Assembly (NCBI RefSeq): GCF_028747785.1
Contig: NZ_CP118158.1
Coordinates: 558,001-622,000 of the forward strand
DNA from: Halosimplex aquaticum
GTDB lineage: Archaea; Halobacteriota; Halobacteria; Halobacteriales; Haloarculaceae
DNA length: 64,000 nucleotides
Reading direction: 5' to 3'
Shown here piece by piece: positions 52,680 to 62,486 of this stretch. The notes beneath the pieces are model-generated. The model saw only the letters and a list, made by a program, of their open reading frames with translations, did no database searches and was not told the DNA's origin. A program made the position numbers and the translations under genes. Position 1 is the stretch's first letter. Every line of letters begins with the position of its first letter.

Positions 52680-54869
52680 TTAGAAGTAGTCGATCGCTTC
52701 GTGCAGCTCCTGCTTCATGCCCTTGCGCTCGCGGATCTCCATGATGGTCTCGCGCTGGAGGTTGTCGGCCATGACCTGGAAGCCGGCGTTCTCGGTGTTC
52801 CAGGAGGCGCGGCCCTCGGTGGCGCTACGGATGTCCGAGGAGAAGCCGATCATCTCGTCGACGGGCGCGACGCCCTCGACGACCATGAGGTCGCCTTCCT
52901 GGTACATGTCGTCGACGCGGCCGCGGCGACCCTGGATCTCGCCGGACGCGGCGCCCATGTGGTCGTTCGGCACGTCGATGCGGACTTCCTGAATCGGCTC
53001 CAGCAGACGGACCTCGGCGTCGATGAGGGCGTTGTGGATGGCCTGGCGGGTGGCCGGGATGACCTGCGCCGGGCCGCGGTGGATGGCGTCCTCGTGGAGG
53101 CGCGCGTCGTGGAGACGGATGAGCGAACCCTGGACGGGTTCCGCGGCGAGCGGGCCGTCGTTGAGGGCCTCCTCCATCCCTTCGAGGACGAGCTCCATCG
53201 TCTCGTTGAGGTGCTGGATACCCTTCGTGTCGTCGATGATGATGTTCGTGTTGTGGATGTGCTCGACGTTCTGGGAGGTGTCCTTGTCCATGCCGGCTTC
53301 CTGGAGCGCCTCGCGGCGTTCCAGCTCGGGCATGTCCATGGAGGCCTCGCCGTGCTGGATGGCGTCGACGATCTCCTCGTCGAGCGGCGTCACGGTGATG
53401 TAGAAGCGGTTGTGACGGTTCGGGGAGATACCCTCGACCTCCCGGGAGTCGGTCTGGGGCGCCTCGCGGAAGACGACGATCGGTTCGCCGGTGTTGATCG
53501 GGATGCCCTGGTTGCGCTCGATGCGCTGGCCGATGACCTCCAAGTGGAGCTCACCCTGGCCGGAGATGAGGTGCTCGCCGGTGTCCTCGTTGATCTCGAT
53601 CTGGATGGTCGGGTCCTCCTTGGCGACCTGCTGGAGCGTCTCGATCAGCTTCGGCAGGTCGTCCATGTTCTGGGCCTCGACGGACTTCGTGATGACCGGC
53701 TCGGAGATGTGCTCGATGGACTCGAACGGCGTCATCTCGACGCTGGAGACGGTCGAACCGGCGATGGCGTCCTTGAGGCCGGTGACGGCCGCGATGTTCC
53801 CGGCGGGGACGCGCTCGACCTCCTCGCGCTCGCCGCCCATGTAGATGCCGACCGACTGGACGCGGTTCTTCCCGGCGGTCCCAGAGACGTACAGCTCCTG
53901 GCCCTTCTCGATGGTCCCCGAGAAGACGCGGCCCGCGGCGATCTCGCCGGCGTGGGGGTCGATCCCGATGTCGGTGACCATCAGGACGACTTCGCCATCT
54001 TCGTCGACGAGCTGCATCGTCTCGGCGACGTCGGACTCGGAGTCGCCGCGCCAGATGCGCGGGATACGACGGGGCTGGGCGTCGATGGGGTTCGGGAAGT
54101 GCTCACAGACCATGTCGAGGACGACGTCCGACAGGGGCGTCCGCTCGTGGAGCTCCTGTCGCTTGTCGGCTCGCTCGAGGTCGATGATCTCGCCGAAGTC
54201 CATGCCGGTGCGCTGCATCGAGGGCATCGAGACGCCCCACTTGTACAGCGCGGAACCGAAGCCGACGGTGCCTTCCTCGACGGAGACCGTCCAGTCCTCG
54301 TCGATGTCGTCCATCTCCTCGGTCATCGCGCGGATGAGCTCGTTCACGTCGCGGATGACGGCGAGGAGTCGCTCCTGCATCTCCTCGGGGCCCTCCTGGA
54401 GCTCGGAGATGAGGCGGTCGACCTTGTTGATGAACAGGGTCGGCTTGACGCCCTCGCGGAGCGCCTGGCGCAGGACGGTCTCGGTCTGGGGCATCGCGCC
54501 CTCGACGGCGTCGACGACCACGAGCGCGCCGTCGACGGCGCGCATCGCGCGGGTCACGTCCCCACCGAAGTCGACGTGGCCCGGCGTGTCGATGAGGTTG
54601 ATGAGGTGGTTCTGCCCCTCGTACTCGTGGGTCATCGAGACGTTCGCGGCGTCGATGGTGATACCGCGTTCCTGCTCGTCCTCCTCGGTGTCCATCGCGA
54701 GCTGTTCGCCCGCGGTCTCGTCGGAGATCATGCCCGCACCGGCGAGCAGGTTGTCAGTCAGCGTGGTCTTGCCGTGGTCGACGTGAGCCGCGATGGCGAT
54801 GTTCCGGATGTGCTCCGGCTCGTCCATCAGTGTCTCACATTCCTGTACGATCTTTTTGCGTCGGCCCAT
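52680..54869 (-). CDS. fusA: Translation elongation factor EF-2
   Basis: The 729-residue GTPase drives ribosomal translocation. G1 AHVDHGKTT (about 26-34), G2 RGITIDAA, G3 DTPGHVDF near 93, and NKVD near 147 are followed by domains II-V. The haloarchaeal N terminus [12 protein letters not shown] fixes the start at ATG 54869 rather than the longer frame at 54899. The loop with the diphthamide histidine (near the C-terminal quarter, [11 protein letters not shown]) is present. Confidence 0.98.
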   Translation of the reverse strand: MGRRKKIVQECETLMDEPEHIRNIAIAAHVDHGKTTLTDNLLAGAGMISDETAGEQLAMDTEEDEQERGITIDAANVSMTHEYEGQNHLINLIDTPGHVDFGGDVTRAMRAVDGALVVVDAVEGAMPQTETVLRQALREGVKPTLFINKVDRLISELQEGPEEMQERLLAVIRDVNELIRAMTEEMDDIDEDWTVSVEEGTVGFGSALYKWGVSMPSMQRTGMDFGEIIDLERADKRQELHERTPLSDVVLDMVCEHFPNPIDAQPRRIPRIWRGDSESDVAETMQLVDEDGEVVLMVTDIGIDPHAGEIAAGRVFSGTIEKGQELYVSGTAGKNRVQSVGIYMGGEREEVERVPAGNIAAVTGLKDAIAGSTVSSVEMTPFESIEHISEPVITKSVEAQNMDDLPKLIETLQQVAKEDPTIQIEINEDTGEHLISGQGELHLEVIGQRIERNQGIPINTGEPIVVFREAPQTDSREVEGISPNRHNRFYITVTPLDEEIVDAIQHGEASMDMPELERREALQEAGMDKDTSQNVEHIHNTNIIIDDTKGIQHLNETMELVLEGMEEALNDGPLAAEPVQGSLIRLHDARLHEDAIHRGPAQVIPATRQAIHNALIDAEVRLLEPIQEVRIDVPNDHMGAASGEIQGRRGRVDDMYQEGDLMVVEGVAPVDEMIGFSSDIRSATEGRASWNTENAGFQVMADNLQRETIMEIRERKGMKQELHEAIDYF

Positions 54870-55114
54870 TATACGGCCTCCTATCAATGGGGGCGTCAAA
54901 AGGGTGCTGTTTCCAGCCGGGTACGACAGGGCGGAGCATGCAATCCGAAGGTTGTCGCAAGCGAACGAAATGACGGTGTTTTCACCGGAACGCGACGGAG
55001 TGGGCTACCCCGGTGGCGCTCCGTCGATACGGTCGACGCCGGGCCCGGCTCACTCCGTTCGTGGTAGCTACCCCCGCAAGAGTAATACTCCCGTATCCCT
55101 TGCAAAATAAGCGT

Positions 55115-55915
55115 ATGGACGTGCGAGTGCGCGGTCCCGGCCCGGAAGAACCGATTCTCGGGGCGCGCGATCTCTTCGAGACCGAACGAACGCTGAAGCG
55201 ACCGGTCACGGTCGAGATCCGGGAGGACCCGGACGAGCGGACGCGTGTGAGCCACGACGACGAGAGCCACCTCTTTATCATCTCGCGGCAGGCGGCGACG
55301 AGCGCGATGGCGCGCGAACTCGCGCTCCACGAGTTCGCTCACATGCACCACTACGAGCGCGACCACCCCTCTCACACGCAGTCGATGGAGGAAGTCATCT
55401 TCCTCGCGCTGGCCGGGCGCTCCGTCGAGCGCCGCAAACTCACCCACTGCTACCAGATCGCGAATCACATGAAGGACATCTACGCGGACGACGTCTGGCT
55501 GGAGGTCGCGCCGGCGGACAAGCTCGTTGCCTTCCTCGAATCCAGCCTCGCGGCCGCGGTGGCCGACAGGCCGCGGGCGCCGCCGGTCTGGGGCAGTACC
55601 GCTGCGGCGTCGCCGCGCTACGGCGGGCCGAAGGATCCCGCCGCGCGGCTCACGCCGGCCGCCGACCCCGAGATCACGGCCGTCAACGCCGCGTTCGCGC
55701 TCGGACTCGTCGAGCGCCACGACCTCGTCGACGACGGCCACCGGATATACGACCTCGCACACGCGGCCGCACACGACGCGCCCGAGGTGGAGATGGCGGA
55801 GTTCACCCGGCGCTTCCGGACGCTCGCGCGGGACCCGGACGACAGCGAGTACCGGAAGGCGCTCGTGGACGTGACCAGGGCCTACGCGACCGGCGGCGAG
55901 CAGGCCGCGGACTGA
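55115..55915 (+). CDS. DUF5781-like protein with HExxH motif
   Basis: The 266-residue acidic protein has a zinc-protease-like HEFAHMHHYE (about 72-81), preceded by AARELALHEF-type helix, and a distal glutamate in MEEVIFLALAG. This is a conserved haloarchaeal family of unknown substrate. It is placed divergently from EF-2. ATG 55115 follows a TATA-like box near 55080. Confidence 0.7.
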   Translation: MDVRVRGPGPEEPILGARDLFETERTLKRPVTVEIREDPDERTRVSHDDESHLFIISRQAATSAMARELALHEFAHMHHYERDHPSHTQSMEEVIFLALAGRSVERRKLTHCYQIANHMKDIYADDVWLEVAPADKLVAFLESSLAAAVADRPRAPPVWGSTAAASPRYGGPKDPAARLTPAADPEITAVNAAFALGLVERHDLVDDGHRIYDLAHAAAHDAPEVEMAEFTRRFRTLARDPDDSEYRKALVDVTRAYATGGEQAAD

Positions 55916-55936
55916 CCGGGGAGAACGAACGGCGCG

Positions 55937-57391
55937 CTATTTCTGCGTGAGGCGGACGAGTACGTCGTCGCGCTCGGTCGGGAACTTGCCGCTCGCGCGG
56001 CCGTCCCGGTTTGAGGTGATGACGTAGACGTCTCCGTCGGGCGACTGCTCGACGTGGCGGATGCGACCGAGTTCGTCCTGCATCGTCGTGTGGACCGTCG
56101 CGACGTAGGCGTCGTCCGACCAGTCGGCCGTCGCCTGCGCGACGGCGTCGTCGGCCGGCGGGAGTTCGCCCCCCTGTGGCGTCAGCGTCGTGATGACGAG
56201 TTGCTGACTGATGAGCCCGCCCGTGATCATCCGGTTCTGGAGCGCCGGAACCTTCTCGCCGGTGTAGAACAGCGACCCCGTCGGGGCGAAGCTGTTGGCG
56301 CCCGTGTTGAAAAGCGGCTTGTGGACGTCGCTGTCGAGGTACTGCTCGCGGTTGCGGACGCGCTCGCCCTTCTCGGCCCAGCCGTAGTTCGCGCCGGCTT
56401 CCAGCCTGTTGATCTCGTCGCGGCCGGTCGGGCCGTGCTCAGAGGCGACCGGCGTGCCGTCGGGGAGCCAGACGATCCCCTGGGGATTCCGATGGCCGTA
56501 GGTGAACACCCGCGGGTCGGCCCCGTCGCCGAGGTCGGGGTTGTCCGGCGCGGGCTCTCCCCGCGGAGTCACGCGGAGGATCTTGCCCGCGAGGGTGCCG
56601 GTGTCCTGGACGATGCCGGGCTGGCCGCCGTCGCCGCAGGTGATCCAGAGGTAGTTGCGCGGGCCGAAGGTGATCCGGCCCCCGTTGTGGTAGTTGTCGG
56701 CCGGGATCTCGTCGACGATGGTGTCGACGGGCGTCCCCGGCTCCTCGGAGTCCACGTCGAAGACGCTCACCTTGTTGTACTTCTCGTCGTCGTCGTTCGT
56801 GTAGGTGTAGTAGACGTAGATCCGCGGGGGGTCGGGGTACGTCGGGTGGACCGCGATCCCGAGGGTCCCGCCCTCGCCGCCCTTGACCCACCAGGGTCGT
56901 TCGTCCGACCCGGGCTCGATCGAGCCGGCGTCGATGGCGTCGGTCGGTTCGGCGACGGTCCGGACCTCGTCGCCGTCGAGGCGGAGGACGCGACCGACCC
57001 GCTCGGTGAGGAACATGTCGCCGTCGGGGCTGAAAGCGATGTCCCAGGGGACTTCGAGGTTCTCGACGAGGACCTCGGCCCCGAGCGAGGCGTCGAGCGG
57101 CGAACTCGTCGGCGCCTCCCACTCGGGGTCGTAGTCCGACCACTCCTTGATGGGACGGCCGACGACCGATGCAGCCGTCGCCGTTCCGTCGCTCGTCGTT
57201 CCGTCGCCCGTCGGCCCGTCGCTCGTTCCGCCGTCACCGGCCGTCCCGTCACCGTTGCCGCCGGGCGTCGCGGTCTCGGTCGAACAGCCGGCCAGACCGG
57301 CGACGCCGGCGGCGGTCGCCGCGAGGAACCGGCGACGTGACCGGAGGGGAGCGGTCGCGTCGCGGTCCGTCGAGTCCTGTTGCATATCCAA
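55937..57391 (-). CDS. PQQ-type glucose/sorbosone dehydrogenase, Tat-exported lipoprotein
   Basis: The 484-residue protein has a Tat signal with lipobox (SRRRFLAATAAGVAGLAGC, cysteine near 36), a low-complexity Gly/Thr linker (about 40-70), and a six-bladed propeller of the aldose sugar dehydrogenase (YliI/Asd) family: VPWDIAFSPDGDMFLTERVGRV split near 115-140, NYHNGGRITFGP near 233, YGHRNPQGIVW near 300, and SEHGPTGRDEINRL near 318. Such enzymes oxidise aldoses at C1 outside the cell using PQQ. It could supply sugar acids to the catabolic island, though far from it. Confidence 0.9.
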   Translation of the reverse strand: MDMQQDSTDRDATAPLRSRRRFLAATAAGVAGLAGCSTETATPGGNGDGTAGDGGTSDGPTGDGTTSDGTATAASVVGRPIKEWSDYDPEWEAPTSSPLDASLGAEVLVENLEVPWDIAFSPDGDMFLTERVGRVLRLDGDEVRTVAEPTDAIDAGSIEPGSDERPWWVKGGEGGTLGIAVHPTYPDPPRIYVYYTYTNDDDEKYNKVSVFDVDSEEPGTPVDTIVDEIPADNYHNGGRITFGPRNYLWITCGDGGQPGIVQDTGTLAGKILRVTPRGEPAPDNPDLGDGADPRVFTYGHRNPQGIVWLPDGTPVASEHGPTGRDEINRLEAGANYGWAEKGERVRNREQYLDSDVHKPLFNTGANSFAPTGSLFYTGEKVPALQNRMITGGLISQQLVITTLTPQGGELPPADDAVAQATADWSDDAYVATVHTTMQDELGRIRHVEQSPDGDVYVITSNRDGRASGKFPTERDDVLVRLTQK

Positions 57392-57397
57392 TTCCTA

Positions 57398-58135
57398 CTA
57401 CCCGATCGGAATGAATCTTCCGGGAACGAGAGTGAAAAGCGGAGCACAGGCCAGAGCGAGTCCGAGCGCCGCAACCAGGTAATCGCGCGTCCGGAACCGC
57501 AGCGCCGGGAGCGTCGGGTTCCAGGCGAAACAGCGAGCCCGGAGCGCCAGAGTCAACCGGTCGGCTCGCAACTGCGACCGCTGGAGACCGCGCGCGAGGA
57601 CGCGACTGACTCGGTCTCTGAGCGGCCGCCGTTCGCCCGCACGGGCTCGCACCGCTGCCCGGACGGTCCGCAGGTCGCCGAGTACGACCGGAAAAAACCG
57701 GAAGACGAGCCCGACGCCGACGCCGAAGAGCCGGCCGATCCGACCGGGGAGGAGTCGCTGGATCGCCGCCCGCGTCTCCCGGACCGGCGTGGTCCGCACG
57801 TAGACGGCGCTGACGAAGACGACCGGGACGACGCGGGCGACGGCCCGAGCCGACTCCAGCGCCGGACCGACGCGGAACCACGGATCACCGAGTGCCAGCC
57901 CGCCCAGTACCGGCCCGACCGCGAGGAAGAGAAACACCACCCGGTACGCCCGGAGCACCCGGACCGGCGAGAGCCGCCCCGCCGCGAGCGCGGCGAGCGC
58001 GACGGCCCCGCCGACGGCGAACCCGCGCGCCGTCGGGTGGGAGAACACCGCTATCGCGATCCCGAACTGGACCGCTAGCTTCGCCCGCGGATCGAGCCCG
58101 TGGGCGAGCGAGTCGCCCGGTTCGTACGTCAGCAT
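57398..58135 (-). CDS. bioN: ECF transporter transmembrane component (EcfT/BioN)
   Basis: The 245-residue protein has the CbiQ/EcfT layout: four to five helices, a C-terminal cytoplasmic part with an A-R-G-like coupling motif (ARAGERRPLRDR region and ALRARCFAWNP). It overlaps the ATPase gene (58129-58135) and is downstream of bioY, so it is the biotin-specific T component. Confidence 0.85.
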   Translation of the reverse strand: MLTYEPGDSLAHGLDPRAKLAVQFGIAIAVFSHPTARGFAVGGAVALAALAAGRLSPVRVLRAYRVVFLFLAVGPVLGGLALGDPWFRVGPALESARAVARVVPVVFVSAVYVRTTPVRETRAAIQRLLPGRIGRLFGVGVGLVFRFFPVVLGDLRTVRAAVRARAGERRPLRDRVSRVLARGLQRSQLRADRLTLALRARCFAWNPTLPALRFRTRDYLVAALGLALACAPLFTLVPGRFIPIG

Positions 58136-58833
58136 CGCGGATCGCGGACGCCGACGCTGTCGAGTCGGTCGAGCGCGCTCGCGGGGTCGTCGTCCAGGAC
58201 GACGCGGCCGTCGGCGAGGCCGACGATCCTGTCGACGCGTTCGGCCAGGTCTCGCAGGTCGTGCGTCACGACGACGAGTCCGGTGCCGTCCGTCGCGAGC
58301 GAGTCGAGTTGCGCCAGCACCGACTCGCGGGCGGCGCTGTCGAGGCCGACGAGCGGTTCGTCCATGACGAGGTGGTCCGGGTCCATCGCGAGGACGCCGG
58401 CGATCGCGACTCTGGCTTGCTCCCCGCCGGAGAGGCGGTCGATCCGTTCGTCGCCGCGGCCGGCCATGTCGACTGCGGCGAGCGCGTCCGCGACGCGCCG
58501 GTCGATCGCCTCGCGGTCGAGGCCGAGATTCTCCGGACCGAAGGCCACGTCAGCGCCGACGGTCGCCGAGACGAACTGGTCGCGGGGGTGCTGGAAGACC
58601 ATCCCGACGCTCGTCCGGGCGTACACCGTGTGCTCGGTCACGTCGCGGCCGTCGACCGCCACGCTCCCCTCGTCGGGTTCGAGCAGGGCGTTGAAGTGCC
58701 TGACCAGGGTGGTCTTGCCGCTCCCGTTCGCGCCGACGACCGCGACCGCCTCGCCGTCGTCGATAGTCAGTGACACCCCGTCGACCGCCGCGGCCTCGCC
58801 GTAGCGGTGGACGAGCGACTCGGTCTCGATCAT
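58129..58833 (-). CDS. bioM: ECF transporter ATPase (BioM)
   Basis: The 234-residue ATPase has Walker A VGANGSGKTT (about 32-41), Q-loop VFQHPRDQFVS, signature RLSGGEQARVAI, and Walker B DHLVMDEPLVGLD. Its ATG 58833 overlaps the bioY stop (ATGA), which fixes the start over a longer frame at 58965. Confidence 0.92.
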   Translation of the reverse strand: MIETESLVHRYGEAAAVDGVSLTIDDGEAVAVVGANGSGKTTLVRHFNALLEPDEGSVAVDGRDVTEHTVYARTSVGMVFQHPRDQFVSATVGADVAFGPENLGLDREAIDRRVADALAAVDMAGRGDERIDRLSGGEQARVAIAGVLAMDPDHLVMDEPLVGLDSAARESVLAQLDSLATDGTGLVVVTHDLRDLAERVDRIVGLADGRVVLDDDPASALDRLDSVGVRDPRC

Positions 58834-59411
58834 TCCCGGATCGCGAGGTGGCCGCCCTCGACGACGCCGACGGCGATCAGCGCCTTCAGGATATCCGGCG
58901 GGAGGTACGGCGCCATCGCGACGGCGGCGGTCCGGACCGAGACGCCCAGCACTTCGGCCATCCACGGGACGCCGACCGCGTAGACGACGACCAGCCCGGC
59001 GAACACTCCCAGTAGCTGGACGGGGACGGAGATCGCCGACACCGGGCGCGGCCTCACCCGGCGGTGCGTTATCGCGCCGGTGACGACCGCGCCGAGGACG
59101 AACCCCACGAGGAAGCCCCCCGAGTTCCCGCCGAAGTGACCGATACCCGCCGCGCCGTTCGCGAACACGGGCGCGCCCGCGGCGCCGGCGGCGAGGTACA
59201 GCGCCATCGCGAACCCGCCCCAGAGCGGCCCGAGCAGCAGACCCGCGAAAAAGGACCCGAACGGCTGCAACGAGAACGGGATGCTCGTGCTCGGGATCGG
59301 GATCGACAGCTGGGCGAGCGCGGCCGTCAACGCCGCCAGGACCGCGGCGCCCGCGAGATTTCGCACGGTGTCGTCCGCGACGAGGTCGACCGACTCGTAC
59401 TCCTGTGCCAT
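58830..59411 (-). CDS. bioY: Biotin transporter substrate-binding component BioY
   Basis: The 193-residue membrane protein has six helices and the BioY signatures IPIPSTSIPFSLQPFGSFFAG-type region (split, near 40-60), GPLWGGFAMALYLAAGAAGAPVFA near 70, and HFGGNSGGFLVGF near 100. ATG 59411 fits the TATA box at 59436-59445 (complement). It heads the bioY-bioM-bioN operon for biotin uptake. Confidence 0.92.
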   Translation of the reverse strand: MAQEYESVDLVADDTVRNLAGAAVLAALTAALAQLSIPIPSTSIPFSLQPFGSFFAGLLLGPLWGGFAMALYLAAGAAGAPVFANGAAGIGHFGGNSGGFLVGFVLGAVVTGAITHRRVRPRPVSAISVPVQLLGVFAGLVVVYAVGVPWMAEVLGVSVRTAAVAMAPYLPPDILKALIAVGVVEGGHLAIRE

Positions 59412-59435
59412 ACCCGCCAGTCTTCCGTCAACCGC

Positions 59436-59445
59436 CATATAAACT
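59436..59445 (-). promoter_or_regulatory. TATA box of the bioYMN operon
   Basis: On the minus strand AGTTTATATG is centred about 29 bases before the bioY ATG at 59411. Confidence 0.6.
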
Positions 59446-59448
59446 CTG

Positions 59449-59506
59449 GTTTACCACACCCGGCGGGACGACCCTCGCGAGCCCGGACACGTGGATTTAC
59501 CACCCG
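59449..59506. repeat. Repeated TTTACCAC motif in the bioY/aldo-keto reductase divergent promoter
   Basis: GGTTTACCACACCCG (from about 59449) and GGATTTACCACCCG (from about 59493) are near copies 44 bases apart. The second overlaps the TATA position of the + strand gene (27 bases before ATG 59525); the first adjoins the bioY TATA box. They could be a shared operator. Confidence 0.4.
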
Positions 59507-59524
59507 GGCGTCCGCAGGCGGTCT

Positions 59525-60343
59525 ATGGAGTACGTCTCCGTCCAGGACGCCGAGGTCCCCGCCCTCGGGCTCGGGACGTGGCAACTCACCGGCGAGGAGT
59601 GTTACGAAGCTGTCTCGACGGCGCTCGAACTGGGATACCGGCACGTCGACACCGCACAGTTGTACGAGAACGAGACGGAGGTCGGTCGAGCTATCGCCGA
59701 CTCCGACGTCGACCGCGACGACGTCTGGATCACCACGAAGGTCACGCCGGGCAACGCCCGCGCCGACGACGTGGTCCAGAGCACTCGGGAGAGTCTCGAC
59801 CGCCTCGGCACGGGCTACGTCGACCTCCTCTTGCTCCACTGGCCGAACCCGCTGGTCTCCTTCCGGGACACCGCCCGCGGCATGGCCGAACTGCGCGACG
59901 ACGGCCTGATCCGCCACGCCGGCGTCAGCAACTTCCGCCGGTGGCGCCTCCGGCGCGCCCGCGAGAAATCGCCCATCCCGCTGCTCGCCGACCAGGTTCG
60001 CCTCCACCCCTTCTACACACAGCAGGCACTCCGCGAGGACGCCGTCGAGTCGGACAGCATGGTGACCGCCTACAGCCCGCTGGCCCACGGCGGGATCATG
60101 GACGACAGAGTGCTCACCGAAATCGGCCGCCGCTACGACAAGACGGCCGCGCAGGTCGCCCTCCGGTGGGTGACCGGCCTCGAAAACGTCTCGACGGTCC
60201 CCAAGTCGACGAGCCGCGACCACCTCCGCCAGAACCTCGAAGCGCTCGAGTTCGAACTCACCGCGGCCGAGCGCGAGGCCATCGCCCGCCCCTCCTACGC
60301 GAAATCCGCGAAGCTGTTCCTCCGCAACGAGATGGGGATCTGA
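59525..60343 (+). CDS. Aldo/keto reductase
   Basis: The 272-residue barrel enzyme has the catalytic tetrad: D43-Y48 region in YRHVDTAQLYENE, K in TTKVTP near 77, and H in LLLLHWPN near 105. NADPH binding is seen in GVSNF and the C-terminal VPKSTSRDHLRQN. It reduces carbonyl compounds; substrate unknown. ATG 59525 is preferred because a TATA-like GATTTACC lies 27 bases before it. Confidence 0.93.
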   Translation: MEYVSVQDAEVPALGLGTWQLTGEECYEAVSTALELGYRHVDTAQLYENETEVGRAIADSDVDRDDVWITTKVTPGNARADDVVQSTRESLDRLGTGYVDLLLLHWPNPLVSFRDTARGMAELRDDGLIRHAGVSNFRRWRLRRAREKSPIPLLADQVRLHPFYTQQALREDAVESDSMVTAYSPLAHGGIMDDRVLTEIGRRYDKTAAQVALRWVTGLENVSTVPKSTSRDHLRQNLEALEFELTAAEREAIARPSYAKSAKLFLRNEMGI

Positions 60344-60481
60344 GCGACTAATATGCTGACCGAGCAATCGAACGGGAGACGCGCTATCGCGGGGGGGAAC
60401 TCGCGAGCGAAGACCCGTCACCGCTCTCGCTGACGGTGAAGGAGCGACCGTAGAGTTACCTGGCCGCCGACAGAGAGCCGA

Positions 60482-60802
60482 TCACGACACTGCGACACCG
60501 ACCGGGTACGTCTCGTTCTCGTACCTGACTGCCCGTGCATCGATCCAGACGGTCTCGTTCACGGCTTTCGGAATCGAAGTGTACCCCCGATCCGACCGGA
60601 CCGCTCGCTCGAACACGCGTCGCTGGTCGGGAGAAAGCGACTGGAAGGTGATCGTCTCGTTTGCAGGAACGTCGTCCACTGGCTCGTCCACGTGGAGCCA
60701 GCTGCCGTTCGGGCTCTCGTGAAAGTCGACGATTGCGAGGCCGACGAGCGGCGCGGCAACCAGTAACACAGCCCCCAGAACGATCCAGTGGCGCCTCGCC
60801 AT
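60482..60802 (-). CDS. Membrane-anchored small protein, unknown function
   Basis: The 106-residue protein has one N-terminal helix (WIVLGAVLLVAAPLVGLAIV) and an exported acidic domain with TITFQSLSPDQRRVFERAVR and two N-glycosylation sequons. Haloarchaea have many such proteins of the DUF7979 type; the assignment is tentative. Confidence 0.6.
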   Translation of the reverse strand: MARRHWIVLGAVLLVAAPLVGLAIVDFHESPNGSWLHVDEPVDDVPANETITFQSLSPDQRRVFERAVRSDRGYTSIPKAVNETVWIDARAVRYENETYPVGVAVS

Positions 60803-60900
60803 ACGAATCCCACCTCCGAGACCGACAAGTGTCTTCTGGGTGGGATTTTTCAGCGAGCTCCGCGAGCGAAGGACTCCGACATCGTCACACTACCACCGAA

Positions 60901-61086
60901 TCAGTCGCGCTCGGACTCCAGTTCGTCGACGCGCTCGCGCAACTCTTCCAGTTCGTCGGCTCGGTCGCGACCCCTGACGCGATTCGCGAACGCGATCGCA
61001 CCGATGACGAGGGGAACTGTGAGGACTGTCCAGAAAAACAGGATGACCAGCAGTTCCGGAGTACCGCCGGCCTGCAGGGGGACCAT
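60901..61086 (-). CDS. Small membrane protein with coiled-coil tail
   Basis: The 61-residue protein has one helix (LLVILFFWTVLTVPLVIGAIAF) and a charged coil (DELEELRERVDELESERD). No family recognised; plausible because codon use fits the host. GTG/ATG start at 61086. Confidence 0.5.
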   Translation of the reverse strand: MVPLQAGGTPELLVILFFWTVLTVPLVIGAIAFANRVRGRDRADELEELRERVDELESERD

Positions 61087-61202
61087 ACCGGTCCCTTCAC
61101 GAGCCAGTCAGTTGTCCTTTTCCACGAGCGGATACGCCCAAAACGCGCGGCTCCCGAGTCGACTGCGAGAACGAAAGTGGAGAGAAGGGGAGAAGAAACC
61201 GC

Positions 61203-61820
61203 TTAGCGAGCGGCGGCGGCGACGCGCTCTTTCTCTTCTTTCTGGTTGACGGCGTAGGCGGAGACGTCGTCGTTGGCGGCCGAGACCAGCTGGTTGGCCA
61301 GCGCGTCCTCGGCGTCGGTCGGCGTCTTGAACGAGTCGGCGTAGACGCCGTCGGCGATGAACTTCAGGGCCTGGTCGACGCGGCGCTGGGGCGCGACGTC
61401 GACGGCCTTCGGGACGGAGATGCCACCGTACTTCAGGCGAACGGTCTCCTCGCGCGGCGCGGAGTTCTCGACTGCAGTGACGAGGACCTGTACCGGGTTC
61501 TCGTCGGTGCGCTCGTGGACGATCTCGAAGGCGTCCCGGGTGATGCGCATGACCTTCTGCTTGTCGCCGGTGTTCTCCTCGGTCTGCATGAGGCGGTTGA
61601 TCAGTCGCTCGACGATGCTGATCTCCGACTTCTGGAACTGCTTGCCAGCGTGGCGGCCCATCGTGTGGGCGATGGGCGTGACCGTGATGTAGCGCTCGGT
61701 CGAGGGGTCGGCGTAGTCGATGTTGGTGACCTCCCACTCGCCGAAGAGCTTCGCGGGCGCGCTCTCTTCCTCGGACGGGGCCGGCTCGTCTGTCTCGGGG
61801 GATTCGTCGTCTGCACTCAT
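61203..61820 (-). CDS. rpsG: Ribosomal protein uS7
   Basis: The 205-residue archaeal uS7 has an acidic haloarchaeal N-terminal extension (about 1-25), KLFGEWEV, and the 16S-binding core with RLINRLMQTEEN, ENPVQVLVTAVENSAPREE and PQRRVDQALKFIADG. It lies 2 bases after the uS12 gene. Confidence 0.97.
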   Translation of the reverse strand: MSADDESPETDEPAPSEEESAPAKLFGEWEVTNIDYADPSTERYITVTPIAHTMGRHAGKQFQKSEISIVERLINRLMQTEENTGDKQKVMRITRDAFEIVHERTDENPVQVLVTAVENSAPREETVRLKYGGISVPKAVDVAPQRRVDQALKFIADGVYADSFKTPTDAEDALANQLVSAANDDVSAYAVNQKEEKERVAAAAR

Positions 61821-61822
61821 TG

Positions 61823-62251
61823 TTATCGGACCGGTTTCTCCGCGTTGCCGCGGACGAGCTCGATCATGGAGACGCCGTTGACCTTCTCGACCTTGTAGTT
61901 CACGCCCGAGAGGTCACCCATCGCGCGACCCTTCGCGCCGCCGATGCCGGCGATGGTGACCTCGTCGTGCTCGTCGATGAACGAGATGGCGCCGTCGCCG
62001 GGGCAGAACGCGGTGACCTGCTTCCCGTTCTTGATGAGCTGGACCCGGACGCACTTCCGGATCGCGGAGTTGGGCTGTTTCGCTTCGATACCGACCTTTT
62101 CCAGGACGATGCCTCGTCCCTGGGGCGCACCCTCCAGCGGGTCGGACTTCTGGCCGAGTCCCCGCTCGCGGCGCGCGTAGTCGGAGTCGGACCATCGGTG
62201 CTGCTGACGGTCCTTCTTCAGTTTGCGTGCGGCGTATTTGCCGTTCGCCAT
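61823..62251 (-). CDS. rpsL: Ribosomal protein uS12
   Basis: The 142-residue protein has the decoding-centre loops [20 protein letters not shown] split near 58-77 and [18 protein letters not shown] near 112. It follows nusA on the same strand after a 235-base gap that shows no other gene and may carry a promoter. Confidence 0.97.
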   Translation of the reverse strand: MANGKYAARKLKKDRQQHRWSDSDYARRERGLGQKSDPLEGAPQGRGIVLEKVGIEAKQPNSAIRKCVRVQLIKNGKQVTAFCPGDGAISFIDEHDEVTIAGIGGAKGRAMGDLSGVNYKVEKVNGVSMIELVRGNAEKPVR

Positions 62252-62486
62252 AGTAGCCGTGCGTACCCGACGGAGTCACTTAAGCCCACCCTTTTCACCC
62301 GCCGAGGCGACCGCCGCATCCGCCGAAATCCCGACGCAAACCGTCTGTGACGGGTTCGCACACCACGGCGCGAAACGCCGGCTACTCCGGACTCCCGACG
62401 CTCGCCGAACAGTCCGAGCTAGCGGACGGAACACAGTGGAAAAACGGACCTCGTCGGAGCGGAAGTCGGCGACGACCCCCGCCCGC

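Noticed and set aside
52701-55067. Plus-strand frame of 788 codons opposite EF-2
   Set aside because: It is antisense to a certain gene and low in complexity (Val/Asp/Leu/His repeats).
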